Below are positions 8,060 through 15,322 of a DNA stretch of 64,000 nucleotides, piece after piece. Source of the DNA: Streptomyces coeruleorubidus. Its GTDB lineage: Bacteria > Actinomycetota > Actinomycetes > Streptomycetales > Streptomycetaceae. The translations under genes and the position numbers were made by a program. Location of the stretch: NCBI RefSeq assembly GCF_028885415.1, contig NZ_CP118527.1, positions 2,728,001-2,792,000 of the forward strand. The letters are read 5' to 3'. The notes below the pieces were generated by a model. The model saw only the letters and a program-made list of their open reading frames with translations, was not told the origin of the DNA and did no database searches. Position 1 is the stretch's first letter; the number at the start of each line of letters is the position of its first letter.

Positions 8060-9236
8060 GACGGTCGAGCTCCTCGCGCATCCGTATCATCGCGTCGGCG
8101 AAGGTGCGCGGTTCGCGGGCGAGCGCGAAGCGCACGTAGGACTCGCCCTTGTCGGGCTGGCTCCAGTAGAAGTACCGGCCGGGCAGCACGTAGACCTCGG
8201 CGGTGCCCAGGATCCGCTGCAGTTCGGTGGCGCTCAGCTCGGGGTGGTCGATGCGCGCCCAGGCGACGCTGACGGCGGCCACCGGCTCCTGAAGATCCAG
8301 GATGGTGCCGTCCAGCGCCTTGCGGATGGCGTCGCGGTTGGTGGAGAGCACGTCGCGCACCGAGCCGAGCTGGTCGCGGCGGGAGTCCTCGACGTACTGC
8401 GTGAGCATGTTGAGGACGAACGGCGAGACGTTGAGCAGGACGCTGGTGTGCAGGTTGTAGACGTCCTGGTGGATGTCGTCGCTGGCCGTGATCATGGCGC
8501 ACTTGGCGTCCTGCACCGGCCAGGTCTTCCCGGTGTCCTCGATGGCCAGGTACGACACGCCGGAGCTCTCCAGCAGCTCGTAGATGTCGAACCGCTCCAG
8601 TTCCGAGCCGAAGAGGGTGAAGGAGGCGAAGCAGAAGTCGAAGATCAGCAGCTTGTTGTGGTCCTTGCAGAACCGGACGACCTCTTCGAAGCCCTTGCGT
8701 CCGTACTGCAGCAGCGTGAACCCGGTCGGGTTGTTCGGGTCGACCAGGAACAGGGCGTCGGTGCGCACCCGGCGCTTGAGTTCGGCGTAGATCCGGTCCG
8801 GGTCGTGCAGCGCGGACTCGTCGATCGGATAGAGCGGGACGCCCATGTTGTCCAGGACGTCGTAGAGGTTGTCGAAGCAGGGCTCGATGAGCGTGACGGA
8901 CATCCGCTGCTGTTTGAGGTACATGCCGGCGACCATCGTGGAGATCGACGCGGCGTAGGAGAGCATCGTCTTCTCGCGGGCCAGGGCGGTGTGCTGGCCG
9001 TGGAGGCGGAAGAACGCCTCGGTGAAGGTCCGTTCGTAGGTGGCCTGCAGTCCGTTCTCCGCCTCGTACCACAGCTCGGGCAGCCGGGAGACGATCTTCT
9101 GCTGGGCCGTGGACTGGCGCTGGTGGGTGTGGGCGTCGGCCAGGTTGAATCGGGTACGCAGTGCCTGGATCTCGTGCTGAGTCAGATCACTGAGCTGCCG
9201 GCTGCTGGTTTCGGCCAGGCTGCTGTGCAGGTTCAC
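8049..9236 (-). CDS. rohP: PLP-dependent L-arginine oxidase/hydroxylase (RohP/MppP family)
   Basis: 395 residues, aminotransferase fold I. The N-terminal [19 protein letters not shown] closely parallels MppP (E22 and H36 align with MppP E15 and H29, the lid residues needed for hydroxylation). Further matches are the QQKIV-LP-LW segment, DPNNPTG, the PLP Lys in IEDTGKTWP, and LLNVSPF. MppP and RohP use O2 to convert L-arginine to 4-hydroxy-2-ketoarginine, the first azomycin step. GTG start with GGAGGAAGC upstream. It is followed by an overlapping RohQ-like gene and then RohR- and RohS-like genes. Family assignment is strong; substrate arginine is very likely but untested. Confidence 0.88.
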   Translation of the reverse strand: MNLHSSLAETSSRQLSDLTQHEIQALRTRFNLADAHTHQRQSTAQQKIVSRLPELWYEAENGLQATYERTFTEAFFRLHGQHTALAREKTMLSYAASISTMVAGMYLKQQRMSVTLIEPCFDNLYDVLDNMGVPLYPIDESALHDPDRIYAELKRRVRTDALFLVDPNNPTGFTLLQYGRKGFEEVVRFCKDHNKLLIFDFCFASFTLFGSELERFDIYELLESSGVSYLAIEDTGKTWPVQDAKCAMITASDDIHQDVYNLHTSVLLNVSPFVLNMLTQYVEDSRRDQLGSVRDVLSTNRDAIRKALDGTILDLQEPVAAVSVAWARIDHPELSATELQRILGTAEVYVLPGRYFYWSQPDKGESYVRFALAREPRTFADAMIRMREELDRHAR

Positions 9237-9384
9237 GCTTCCTCCGGTTCATGTGCGGGATGAGGCTGGAGGGGCAGACGTGCTGGGCCGCGTCGGGTGC
9301 CCTGTGCCGGGACCGAGCTGCGGAAAGGAGGCACTGTGCCGTCGTGCCCGCCGGGAGACGGCGGCCGAGTGGCGTAGGAACTGA

Positions 9385-9416
9385 CTGCCGCGCAGGGCCC
9401 GGGCGGGCGGCGGCAG
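9385..9416. terminator. Hairpin just downstream of the 24-codon ORF
   Basis: CTGCCGC and GCGGCAG arms (7 bp) around a GC-rich centre containing CCCGGG lie 8 bases past the stop of the 24-codon ORF and about 150 bases before the rohP-like start. This could be an attenuator separating the small ORF from the enzymes. The rest of 9237-9423 holds no other recognisable gene. Confidence 0.4.
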
Positions 9417-9423
9417 AGTCCCG

Positions 9424-9498
9424 TCAGTGCGCGAAACGGTCCGGAATCGAACGGGCGAAGGCTGGTCCGCCGTCCACGAAACTCTCGATCCCTGACAT
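9424..9498 (-). CDS. Candidate 24-residue peptide at the head of the nitroimidazole cluster
   Basis: An ATG preceded by GACGGGGGAAATTC (a good ribosome site) opens a 24-codon frame beginning MSGIESFVDGGPAFARSI and ending FAH, then TGA. It is first in the leftward cluster, between the palindrome at 9525 and a hairpin at 9385. It could be a leader peptide, a precursor, or chance. Two Arg and two Pro are present, with no run of a single residue that would suggest classical attenuation. Translation is supported only by the ribosome site and location. Confidence 0.4.
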   Translation of the reverse strand: MSGIESFVDGGPAFARSIPDRFAH

Positions 9499-9524
9499 GA
9501 ATTTCCCCCGTCTATCCCCCGTAT

Positions 9525-9540
9525 GCGGACTGCAGTCCGC
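9525..9540. promoter_or_regulatory. Palindromic operator candidate for the TetR regulator
   Basis: The perfect 16-base palindrome GCGGACTGCAGTCCGC lies in the divergent region between the TetR gene and the leftward cluster, 26 bases upstream of the small ORF. A second, looser dyad (AGTACcTTGGC to GCCAA then GTACT) spans about 9543-9580. These are typical positions for TetR autoregulation and cluster control. Binding is inferred. Confidence 0.6.
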
Positions 9541-9685
9541 TTCAGTACCTTGGCATAGCTTCCGGCCAAGCGGCAAGTACTATCGGTGAGTTGAGCAGCA
9601 CGCTCCGCTTATCTCACCGCACCGCCCGACAACCGACGCGCGCTGTACACTCGCAACCCCCGCACCCGAAACCTGGACAGAGGAC

Positions 9686-10300
9686 GTGCATGAGCGGCAG
9701 GTAGCCGGACTGCCCGATCCGGCATTCGGGCCACCGCCAAGGGAGCGTGCGGACGCCGCGCGCAACCGCAGCCGCATCCTCACCGTCGCCGCGGAACTCT
9801 TCGCCGAGCACGGCGTGGACGGTGTCTCGCTGGATGTCATCGCCGCCCGCGCCCAGGTCGGCAAGGGCACCCTGTATCGGCGGTTCGGCAGCAAGGCGGG
9901 GCTGGCGGCGGCACTTCTGGACGAGCAGGACAAGGAGTTGCAGCGGCGCATCCTCTTCGGGCCTCCCCCACTGGGCCCCGGCACCGACGCGGCCACACGG
10001 ATCACGGCGTTCTTCGACGCCTATCTCGCGCTGCTGGACGCGAACCTGGAACTCGTCCGCCTCTCGGAGACGGCCGCGCCCGGGGTCCGCTACCAGGTCG
10101 GCTCCTACCGCGTCTGGCAGCGCCATCTGGCCGTCCTGCTCGCCGCGGCCCGCCCCGGCGCTGATGCCGAGGTGACGGCCCATCTGCTGCTGGCCACCCT
10201 CGACGCGGACCTGCATCACGCGCTGCGCCGCTCGGACTTCGGTCTGGACCTGATCCGGTCGGCGCTGCGCGGCCTGATACAGAAGGTGCTGGAGGGATGA
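9686..10300 (+). CDS. TetR/AcrR family regulator, divergent from the nitroimidazole cluster
   Basis: 204 residues. The N-terminal HTH is clear at about residues 22-70: NRSRILTVAAELFAEHG, DVIAARAQVGKGTLYRRFGSK. The C-terminal ligand domain is helical and not similar to a named regulator. GTG start at 9686, but the AGAGGAC before it is only three bases away, so a slightly different start is possible; an ATG four bases on leads straight to a stop in another frame. Its position, divergent from the cluster and across a palindrome, suggests that it represses the cluster and perhaps senses the product. Confidence 0.85.
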   Translation: MHERQVAGLPDPAFGPPPRERADAARNRSRILTVAAELFAEHGVDGVSLDVIAARAQVGKGTLYRRFGSKAGLAAALLDEQDKELQRRILFGPPPLGPGTDAATRITAFFDAYLALLDANLELVRLSETAAPGVRYQVGSYRVWQRHLAVLLAAARPGADAEVTAHLLLATLDADLHHALRRSDFGLDLIRSALRGLIQKVLEG

Positions 10301-10308
10301 CACACCGA

Positions 10309-10336
10309 GGCGGCCCGCACCGGATGCCGGGCCGCC
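10309..10336. terminator. Bidirectional terminator between TetR and YceI genes
   Basis: GGCGGCCCG and CGGGCCGCC arms (9 bp) with a 10-base loop between two convergent stops. Confidence 0.75.
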
Positions 10337-10346
10337 GCGGTGCAGC

Positions 10347-10925
10347 TCAGGCCTCCCGGACCGCCTCGATCTCCAGCGAGAGTTCGATCTCCTTGGACAC
10401 CAGGATGCCGCCGGTCTCGAGGGCCATGTTCCAGGTCAGCCCCCAGTCCTCACGGTCGATCTTCCCGTGGGCGGAGAACACCGCGCGGTCGTTGCCCCAC
10501 GGGTCCCGGGCGTGGCCCAGGTAGTCCACGGCGAGCGACACCGGGCGGGTCACACCCTTGATCGTCAGATCGCCGTCCATCTTCCCGCTCGTGCCGTCCC
10601 AGGCCACCGAGGTCGACTCGAAGGTGGCTTTCGGATGCTTCTCCACGTCGAAGAAGTCCCCGGAGCGCAGGTGGTCGTCGCGCGTCCGGTCACCGCTGTC
10701 GACGCTGGCCATGTCGATCACGGCGGTCACCCTGCTGTCCTCGGGCCGATCGCCGATCCGCACGGTGGCGTCCACCCCGGTGAACCGTCCGCGCACCTTC
10801 GTCAGCATGAAGTGGCGTCCCACGAAGCCGACTTCGGCATGCCCGGGGTCAACCTTCCAGGCGCCGGCGGCCGGCAGTTCGACACCGTCGACCACGCGGG
10901 TCGGCGTCGTTGTGTCGTCGGTCAT
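10347..10925 (-). CDS. YceI family lipid-binding protein
   Basis: 192 residues. The family features are visible: an N-terminal WKVDPGHAEVGFVGRHFMLTKVRGRF, then DHLRSGDFFDVEKHPKATFES, and ITKGVTRPVSL-like strands (LTIKGVTRPVSLAVDYLG). YceI proteins form an extended lipocalin-like barrel that binds polyisoprenoids. There is no signal peptide, so it is probably cytoplasmic as in many Streptomyces homologues. The ATG at 10925 follows GGGAGGAGGGGAC; an upstream in-frame start would add ten basic residues. It lies downstream of the rhodanese gene on the same strand. Confidence 0.9.
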   Translation of the reverse strand: MTDDTTTPTRVVDGVELPAAGAWKVDPGHAEVGFVGRHFMLTKVRGRFTGVDATVRIGDRPEDSRVTAVIDMASVDSGDRTRDDHLRSGDFFDVEKHPKATFESTSVAWDGTSGKMDGDLTIKGVTRPVSLAVDYLGHARDPWGNDRAVFSAHGKIDREDWGLTWNMALETGGILVSKEIELSLEIEAVREA

Positions 10926-10980
10926 CGTCGTCCCCTCCTCCCTCTTTCCCCGCACGTCCGGCGGAGTACTCGGTCGCGCT

Positions 10981-11040
10981 CAGCCGGACTCAGCCGTGTT
11001 CAGCCGGTCTCCCCCGGACTCAGTCGGACTCCGTCGGAAG
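10981..11040. repeat. Degenerate 10-bp tandem repeat (six units)
   Basis: Six consecutive decamers follow the consensus CAGCCGGACT (for example CAGCCGGACT, CAGCCGTGTT, CAGCCGGTCT, CAGTCGGACT). The tract covers the end of the rhodanese coding region (its stop is at 11020) and the DNA upstream of yceI. The 10-bp period equals one helical turn, so the same face is presented repeatedly. Confidence 0.6.
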
Positions 11041-11346
11041 CCCGGCGCCGGTCCAGTCCTCCTTGCCGGCCTCGTACGTGTAGACCCGCTCGTAGCCCAG
11101 CTCGGCCAGCCGGTTGGCGGCGATCCCGGAGTTGGGGCAGGTCACGCCCGTGCAGTAGACGATGACCTCGGTCTGCTTGTCGGGCACCAGCTCGGGCGCG
11201 AGGGCGTCGACCTCGTCCAGCGGCAGGTTGCGGGCGCCCGGCAGGTGGGCCTCCTTGTAGTACGACTCCGGCAGGGCTTCCAGGACCGTCACCTTGCCGG
11301 CGTCGATCTTCTGCTTGACCTCGTCACGGGTCAGGTTCTGCACCAT
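11020..11346 (-). CDS. Rhodanese-like sulfurtransferase
   Basis: 108 residues, a single rhodanese domain. It has the substrate loop VYCTGVTCPNSG with catalytic Cys65 (a second Cys at 70), plus the HLPGARNLPLDEV motif typical of the family. It probably transfers sulfane sulfur in the cytoplasm. The ATG at 11346 has GGAGAGGTG upstream. It is divergent from a MarR gene across a 48-base palindrome, so it is probably the regulator's target, and it is upstream of yceI on the same strand. Confidence 0.9.
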   Translation of the reverse strand: MVQNLTRDEVKQKIDAGKVTVLEALPESYYKEAHLPGARNLPLDEVDALAPELVPDKQTEVIVYCTGVTCPNSGIAANRLAELGYERVYTYEAGKEDWTGAGLPTESD

Positions 11347-11371
11347 GTGGTCACCTCTCCAAGACATATGT

Positions 11372-11419
11372 TTGCGTGCGTGCGCACACACTCTAACAAG
11401 TGTGTGCGCACGCACGCAA
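11372..11419. promoter_or_regulatory. 48-base palindrome between rhodanese and MarR genes
   Basis: Two perfect 21-bp arms, TTGCGTGCGTGCGCACACAC plus T and their complement, are separated by 6 bases (CTAACA). Each arm itself contains the palindrome GTGCGCAC, giving two nested operator-like sites in one dyad. It is central in the 93-base divergent intergenic region, so it almost certainly binds the adjacent MarR protein. It leaves little room for other promoter parts. Confidence 0.75.
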
Positions 11420-11439
11420 TTGCCGGTTAGGATGGTCCC

Positions 11440-11895
11440 GTGGCTGACCGGGACTACCAACTAGAGGCGTGGCGGGCCATGCTGCTCGCCCACAACACCG
11501 CCGTGCGCGCCATCGAGAGCGATGTCCAGCGCGACGGCCGCGTCCCCCTCACCTGGTATGACGTCCTGCTCGAACTCAGGGCGGCCGGCGAGGAAGGGCT
11601 GCGCATGCAGGATGTCGCCAACCGCGTCGTCCTCAGCCGCACCCGGGTCAGCCGCCTCGTTGACGAGATGGTGCGCGCCGGGCTGGTGCGCAAGGTGCCC
11701 GATCCGCACGACCGCCGGGTCTCCTGGGCCGCGATCAGCGAGGACGGCCTCGCCGCCTTGCGCGAGACCGCGCCGGTGTACCTGCGCAGCATCCGGCGCC
11801 ACTTCTCGGCGTACCTCAGCGACGAGGACGCTCAGGTCATCGCCGAGGCGTTGTACAAGGTCGCGCAGCGGGACAGTGACGTGGGCTGGGGCTGA
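11440..11895 (+). CDS. MarR family transcriptional regulator
   Basis: 151 residues. A helical dimer region at each end brackets the winged helix: LRMQDVANRVVLSRTRVSRLVDEMVRAGLVRKVPDPHDRRVSWAAIS carries the recognition helix and the DxRxxxW-type wing. GTG start at 11440. There is no obvious redox Cys. It probably represses itself and the divergent rhodanese-yceI genes through the long palindrome. Confidence 0.9.
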   Translation: MADRDYQLEAWRAMLLAHNTAVRAIESDVQRDGRVPLTWYDVLLELRAAGEEGLRMQDVANRVVLSRTRVSRLVDEMVRAGLVRKVPDPHDRRVSWAAISEDGLAALRETAPVYLRSIRRHFSAYLSDEDAQVIAEALYKVAQRDSDVGWG

Positions 11896-12012
11896 CCGGC
11901 GCCCCTTCTTGGCTCTTCTTTGCTCAGCGCGGAGTTCTCCGAGACCGGTTCATGGGAGCACCGAGCGCACAATGGAAGCCATCGAAGGCTCTGCCGCGAG
12001 GTGGTGGTGCAG

Positions 12013-12930
12013 ATGCAGACTCGCTTCCGGAGCGACCCGCGGCTGACCGCGCGCATGGGGGTCACGCTGTTCCTGCTCGGGCTGCTGTACGTGGCGTTCG
12101 TCGCCGCACTGATCGTGCTGCTGAAGTCCTGGGTGCTGGTCGTCGCGATCGCGGCGGCGCTGCTCGCCGCCCAGTACTGGTTCTCCGACCGGATCGCCCT
12201 GTTCGCGATGCGCGGGCGGGTGGTGGAGCGGGAGGAGTATCCCGAGCTGCACGCGGTGGTCGACCGGCTGTGCGCGATCGCGGACATGCCCAAGCCGGTG
12301 GTCGCCGTGTCCGATATGGACATGCCCAACGCGTTCGCGACCGGGCGGAACCCCGACAACGCCGTGGTCTGTGTGACCACCGGGCTGCTGCGGCGCCTGG
12401 AGCCCGCGGAGCTGGAGGGCGTGCTCGCGCACGAGATGTCGCACGTGGCGCACAAGGACGTCGCCGTGATCACGATCGCGTCCTTCCTGGGTGTGATCGC
12501 GGGGCTGATCGTGCGGTTCGCCTTCTACTCGCAGCTGTTCGGCGGGGGCCGGCGGGACCAGAACACGGCCGTCGTCCTCGTGGCCGTGATGGGGGTCTCC
12601 GCGGCCGTGTACGCGCTCAGCTTCCTGCTGATCCGGGCGCTGTCCCGGTACCGGGAGCTGGCCGCGGACCGCGCGGCGGCGCTGCTCACCGGGCGGCCCT
12701 CGGCCCTGGCCTCCGCGCTCACCAAGGTCTCCGGGGACATCGCCCGCATCCCGACGAAGGACCTGCGCACGGCCCAGGCCTTCAACGCCTTCTACTTCAC
12801 GCCGGCGCTGGGCCGCGAGCCGGGCGTGGCACGGCTCTTCTCCACCCACCCGAGCCTGGAGCAGCGGCTCGACCAGCTGGGCCGGATCTCCGCGGAGCTG
12901 GGCGAAGCGGCTGCCCCCGGAAAGGGCTGA
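12013..12930 (+). CDS. htpX: HtpX-type membrane zinc metalloprotease (M48)
   Basis: 305 residues. Two N-terminal membrane helices (about 14-36 and 38-56) precede the catalytic site H140-E-M-S-H144, with the third zinc ligand E215 in RYRELAADR; two further helices lie between them. HtpX degrades misfolded membrane proteins during envelope stress. The ATG at 12013 is preferred: GAGG lies about 11 bases upstream, and the protein then begins MQTRFRSDPRLTAR as in homologues. The next gene starts 2 bases after its stop, forming a two-gene stress operon. Confidence 0.92.
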   Translation: MQTRFRSDPRLTARMGVTLFLLGLLYVAFVAALIVLLKSWVLVVAIAAALLAAQYWFSDRIALFAMRGRVVEREEYPELHAVVDRLCAIADMPKPVVAVSDMDMPNAFATGRNPDNAVVCVTTGLLRRLEPAELEGVLAHEMSHVAHKDVAVITIASFLGVIAGLIVRFAFYSQLFGGGRRDQNTAVVLVAVMGVSAAVYALSFLLIRALSRYRELAADRAAALLTGRPSALASALTKVSGDIARIPTKDLRTAQAFNAFYFTPALGREPGVARLFSTHPSLEQRLDQLGRISAELGEAAAPGKG

Positions 12931-12932
12931 GC

Positions 12933-13517
12933 ATGGGGTTGCTGGACATTCTCCTCGGCCGGACGAAGCCGGTCGCACCCGATCTCGACCGGCTCTTCGC
13001 GCTGCCGTCGGCAGCCGTGACACTGGAGGCCGCCGCGGGCTTCACCCCGACCGGGCAGGGCGCGGTGTGCTTCGCCACGGTCGAGGGCGCGGCCTTCGAG
13101 CAGGCCCACCGCGAGGTGCAGGCGCTGCTGGACGCGGACAGCGACCGCGACGGCCCCCCGGTGGAACTGCGGCAGGACGACTACGGCTACTCCTGGCTGG
13201 TCTCGCACCGCGCCCCCGACCAGCTGGCACCGCTCGTGGCGGACCTGCACGCCGTGAACAGCCAGATGGAGGTCAACGGGTTCGGCCCCCAACTGCTGTG
13301 CTCCCTGGCCGGGTTCCGGGACCGGTCGGGCCGACGGCTGGGGCTGGTCTACCTCTACAAGCGCGGCACCTTCTACCCGTTCGCACCCCTGCCGGGACAA
13401 CCCCAGCGGCGTGACAACGCGCTGGAGCTCCAGGTGCGGGCGGCGCTCGCCGAGGACCTGCCGATCGAGCAGGACCTGGGCCGCTGGTTCCCGGTGTGGG
13501 GAGCACCGAGTCTGTGA
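12933..13517 (+). CDS. pspAB: PspA-associated protein PspAB
   Basis: 194 residues, starting MGLLDILLGRTKPVAPDLDRLFALPSA, the typical opening of actinobacterial PspAB. No membrane segment or catalytic motif is visible. The family is linked by neighbourhood to PspA/HtpX envelope-stress genes; its biochemical role is not known. The start is 2 bases after the htpX stop, so the two are co-translated. Confidence 0.85.
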   Translation: MGLLDILLGRTKPVAPDLDRLFALPSAAVTLEAAAGFTPTGQGAVCFATVEGAAFEQAHREVQALLDADSDRDGPPVELRQDDYGYSWLVSHRAPDQLAPLVADLHAVNSQMEVNGFGPQLLCSLAGFRDRSGRRLGLVYLYKRGTFYPFAPLPGQPQRRDNALELQVRAALAEDLPIEQDLGRWFPVWGAPSL

Positions 13518-13573
13518 CCGCCCGCTGTGTGTATCGCCCCTCATGACGCCCGGCCACGTGAATGAATGGCCGT

Positions 13574-15217
13574 ATGAGCGAGCTGATCCCCTTCACCCAT
13601 ACCGTCGACGGTGAACGACTCAGCGGGCTGTCCGGCGCCGCCGCCCCGGGTGAGCCGGCCAGGGCGACCGCCGTAGTGCTGCACGGCGCGGGCAACGGCA
13701 GCAAGGAGCGGCTGGTGCCGTTACTGGCAGAGTTCACCGCCCACGGCTGCCACGCCCTCGCCTTCGACTTCTCCGGGCACGGGGAGAGCACCGGCCTGCT
13801 GCGCGAGCTGAGTCTGCGCCGCCGCTTCGAGCAGGCCGTCTCCGTCATCGACGCACGCGCGCGCGTGGACGGGCCGCTGATCCTGGTCGGCTTCAGCATG
13901 AGCGGCCAGACGGTGGCCGATCTCGCCCGGCACTACGGGGACCGGGTGGCGGCACTGGGGCTGTGCGCGCCGGCCATGTACGCCGCTCAGGCGTGGGACG
14001 TGCCGTTCGGTGCGGGTGACGGGCGGTTCAGTGAGATCATCCGGCGGCCGGGAAGCTGGCGGGGGTCGCCCGCGCTCGACGTCCTGCGGGGGTACGAGGG
14101 GCGGGCGGTGCTCGCGGTGCCGGGCACGGACGGGGTCATCCCGCCCGCCGTGACGGAGGCCGTCTCGGAGGCACTGGCCCGGCGCGCCCAGTTCACCCAC
14201 TGGGAACTTCCCGAGGCGGAGCACCGGTTGGGCCGGTGGTTCCGTGACCACCCCGAAGACCGGCGGGAGTTCGTCACCGCCGTCCTGACCGGGCTCGGCG
14301 AGCGGGGCTGGACGGCGACCCGCGCGTGGGTGGCCAAGCAGCTCCCGGAAGGCCGGAAGGTCGACAAGTCCACCTTCCTCACGGGCGGTTGGAGCGCCCA
14401 GATGCGGCAGCTCACCCTCGACGACGGCACCGCACTCGCCCTGCGCACCTTCGTGAAGCCCTTCTTCCGGCGGCACGCTCCCGGGCTGCTGGCCCGCGAG
14501 GCGGACGTGCTCACGCTGCTGGCCGGGCAGGAGGGCGTACCGGCGCCCGAGCTGACCGGCGTGGACGCGACCGCCGAGCACTGCGACCACCCGTGTCTGC
14601 TGATGTCCGTGCTGCCGGGCCGGGTCCGGGTGGACGAGGAGGACGACCTGGACCCGCGGGTGGACCTGCTGGCAGCCCAACTGGCCCGGATCCACCGGGT
14701 CGTCCCCGGGGAGCGCCCGCGGTCGTACCAGGCGTGGACGTCCCCCGAGCGGGTGCTCGCGCCCGAGGGCGGTGTGTGGGGACGAGCGGTGGACGTGATC
14801 CGCCGCGACCCGCCGCCGTACGAGGGCTGCTTCCTGCACCGCGACTTCCACCCGGGGAACGTGCTGTTCACCGGCTCGGGGAGCGGCCTGCGGATCAGCG
14901 GTGTCGTCGACTGGGTGGAGACCTCGTGGGGTCCCGCCGACCTGGACGTCGCGCACTGCTCGACGGCCCTCGCGCTGCTGCACGGCCCGCAGTACGGCCT
15001 CGGTTTCCGGGAGCGCTACGAGGCCCAGGGCGGCCGCCGGCTCGCCGACGGCCCGGACCACCTGTACTGGCGGCTGCTCGACGCCCTGGCCTACGTCCCC
15101 GACGCGGCGAAGCTGGCGGGCCCGTGGCGGGAGCTGGGCCGCACCGATCTGACGCCCCAGGTGCTGGGCGGGCGGCTGGAGGCGTATGTGGCGGGCCTGC
15201 TGGAGCGGTACGCCTGA
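13574..15217 (+). CDS. Alpha/beta-hydrolase / aminoglycoside-phosphotransferase-like fusion
   Basis: About 547 residues. Residues 1-240 are an alpha/beta hydrolase with an HGAGNGSK oxyanion-type loop and nucleophile Ser108 in GFSMSG; a His follows at EAEHRLG near 215. Residues 255-547 are an APH/choline-kinase-like fold: catalytic loop LHRDFHPGN near 421 and metal-binding VVDWVE near 446. The frame is open and GC-biased throughout, with no sign of a frameshift join. No good ribosome site precedes any candidate start; 13562 is an alternative. Substrates are unknown. Linked hydrolysis and phosphorylation of a small alcohol or antibiotic-like molecule is possible. Confidence 0.85.
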   Translation: MSELIPFTHTVDGERLSGLSGAAAPGEPARATAVVLHGAGNGSKERLVPLLAEFTAHGCHALAFDFSGHGESTGLLRELSLRRRFEQAVSVIDARARVDGPLILVGFSMSGQTVADLARHYGDRVAALGLCAPAMYAAQAWDVPFGAGDGRFSEIIRRPGSWRGSPALDVLRGYEGRAVLAVPGTDGVIPPAVTEAVSEALARRAQFTHWELPEAEHRLGRWFRDHPEDRREFVTAVLTGLGERGWTATRAWVAKQLPEGRKVDKSTFLTGGWSAQMRQLTLDDGTALALRTFVKPFFRRHAPGLLAREADVLTLLAGQEGVPAPELTGVDATAEHCDHPCLLMSVLPGRVRVDEEDDLDPRVDLLAAQLARIHRVVPGERPRSYQAWTSPERVLAPEGGVWGRAVDVIRRDPPPYEGCFLHRDFHPGNVLFTGSGSGLRISGVVDWVETSWGPADLDVAHCSTALALLHGPQYGLGFRERYEAQGGRRLADGPDHLYWRLLDALAYVPDAAKLAGPWRELGRTDLTPQVLGGRLEAYVAGLLERYA

Positions 15218-15322
15218 GGGACGGTGGCAGGTGCGGTGGCGGCCCTGGCGATGACGGCCGATTGTCAGTGGCGTTCGCGATGATGCAGTCGGGCCGGAGG
15301 GACGTGACGAACGGAGGCCGGT

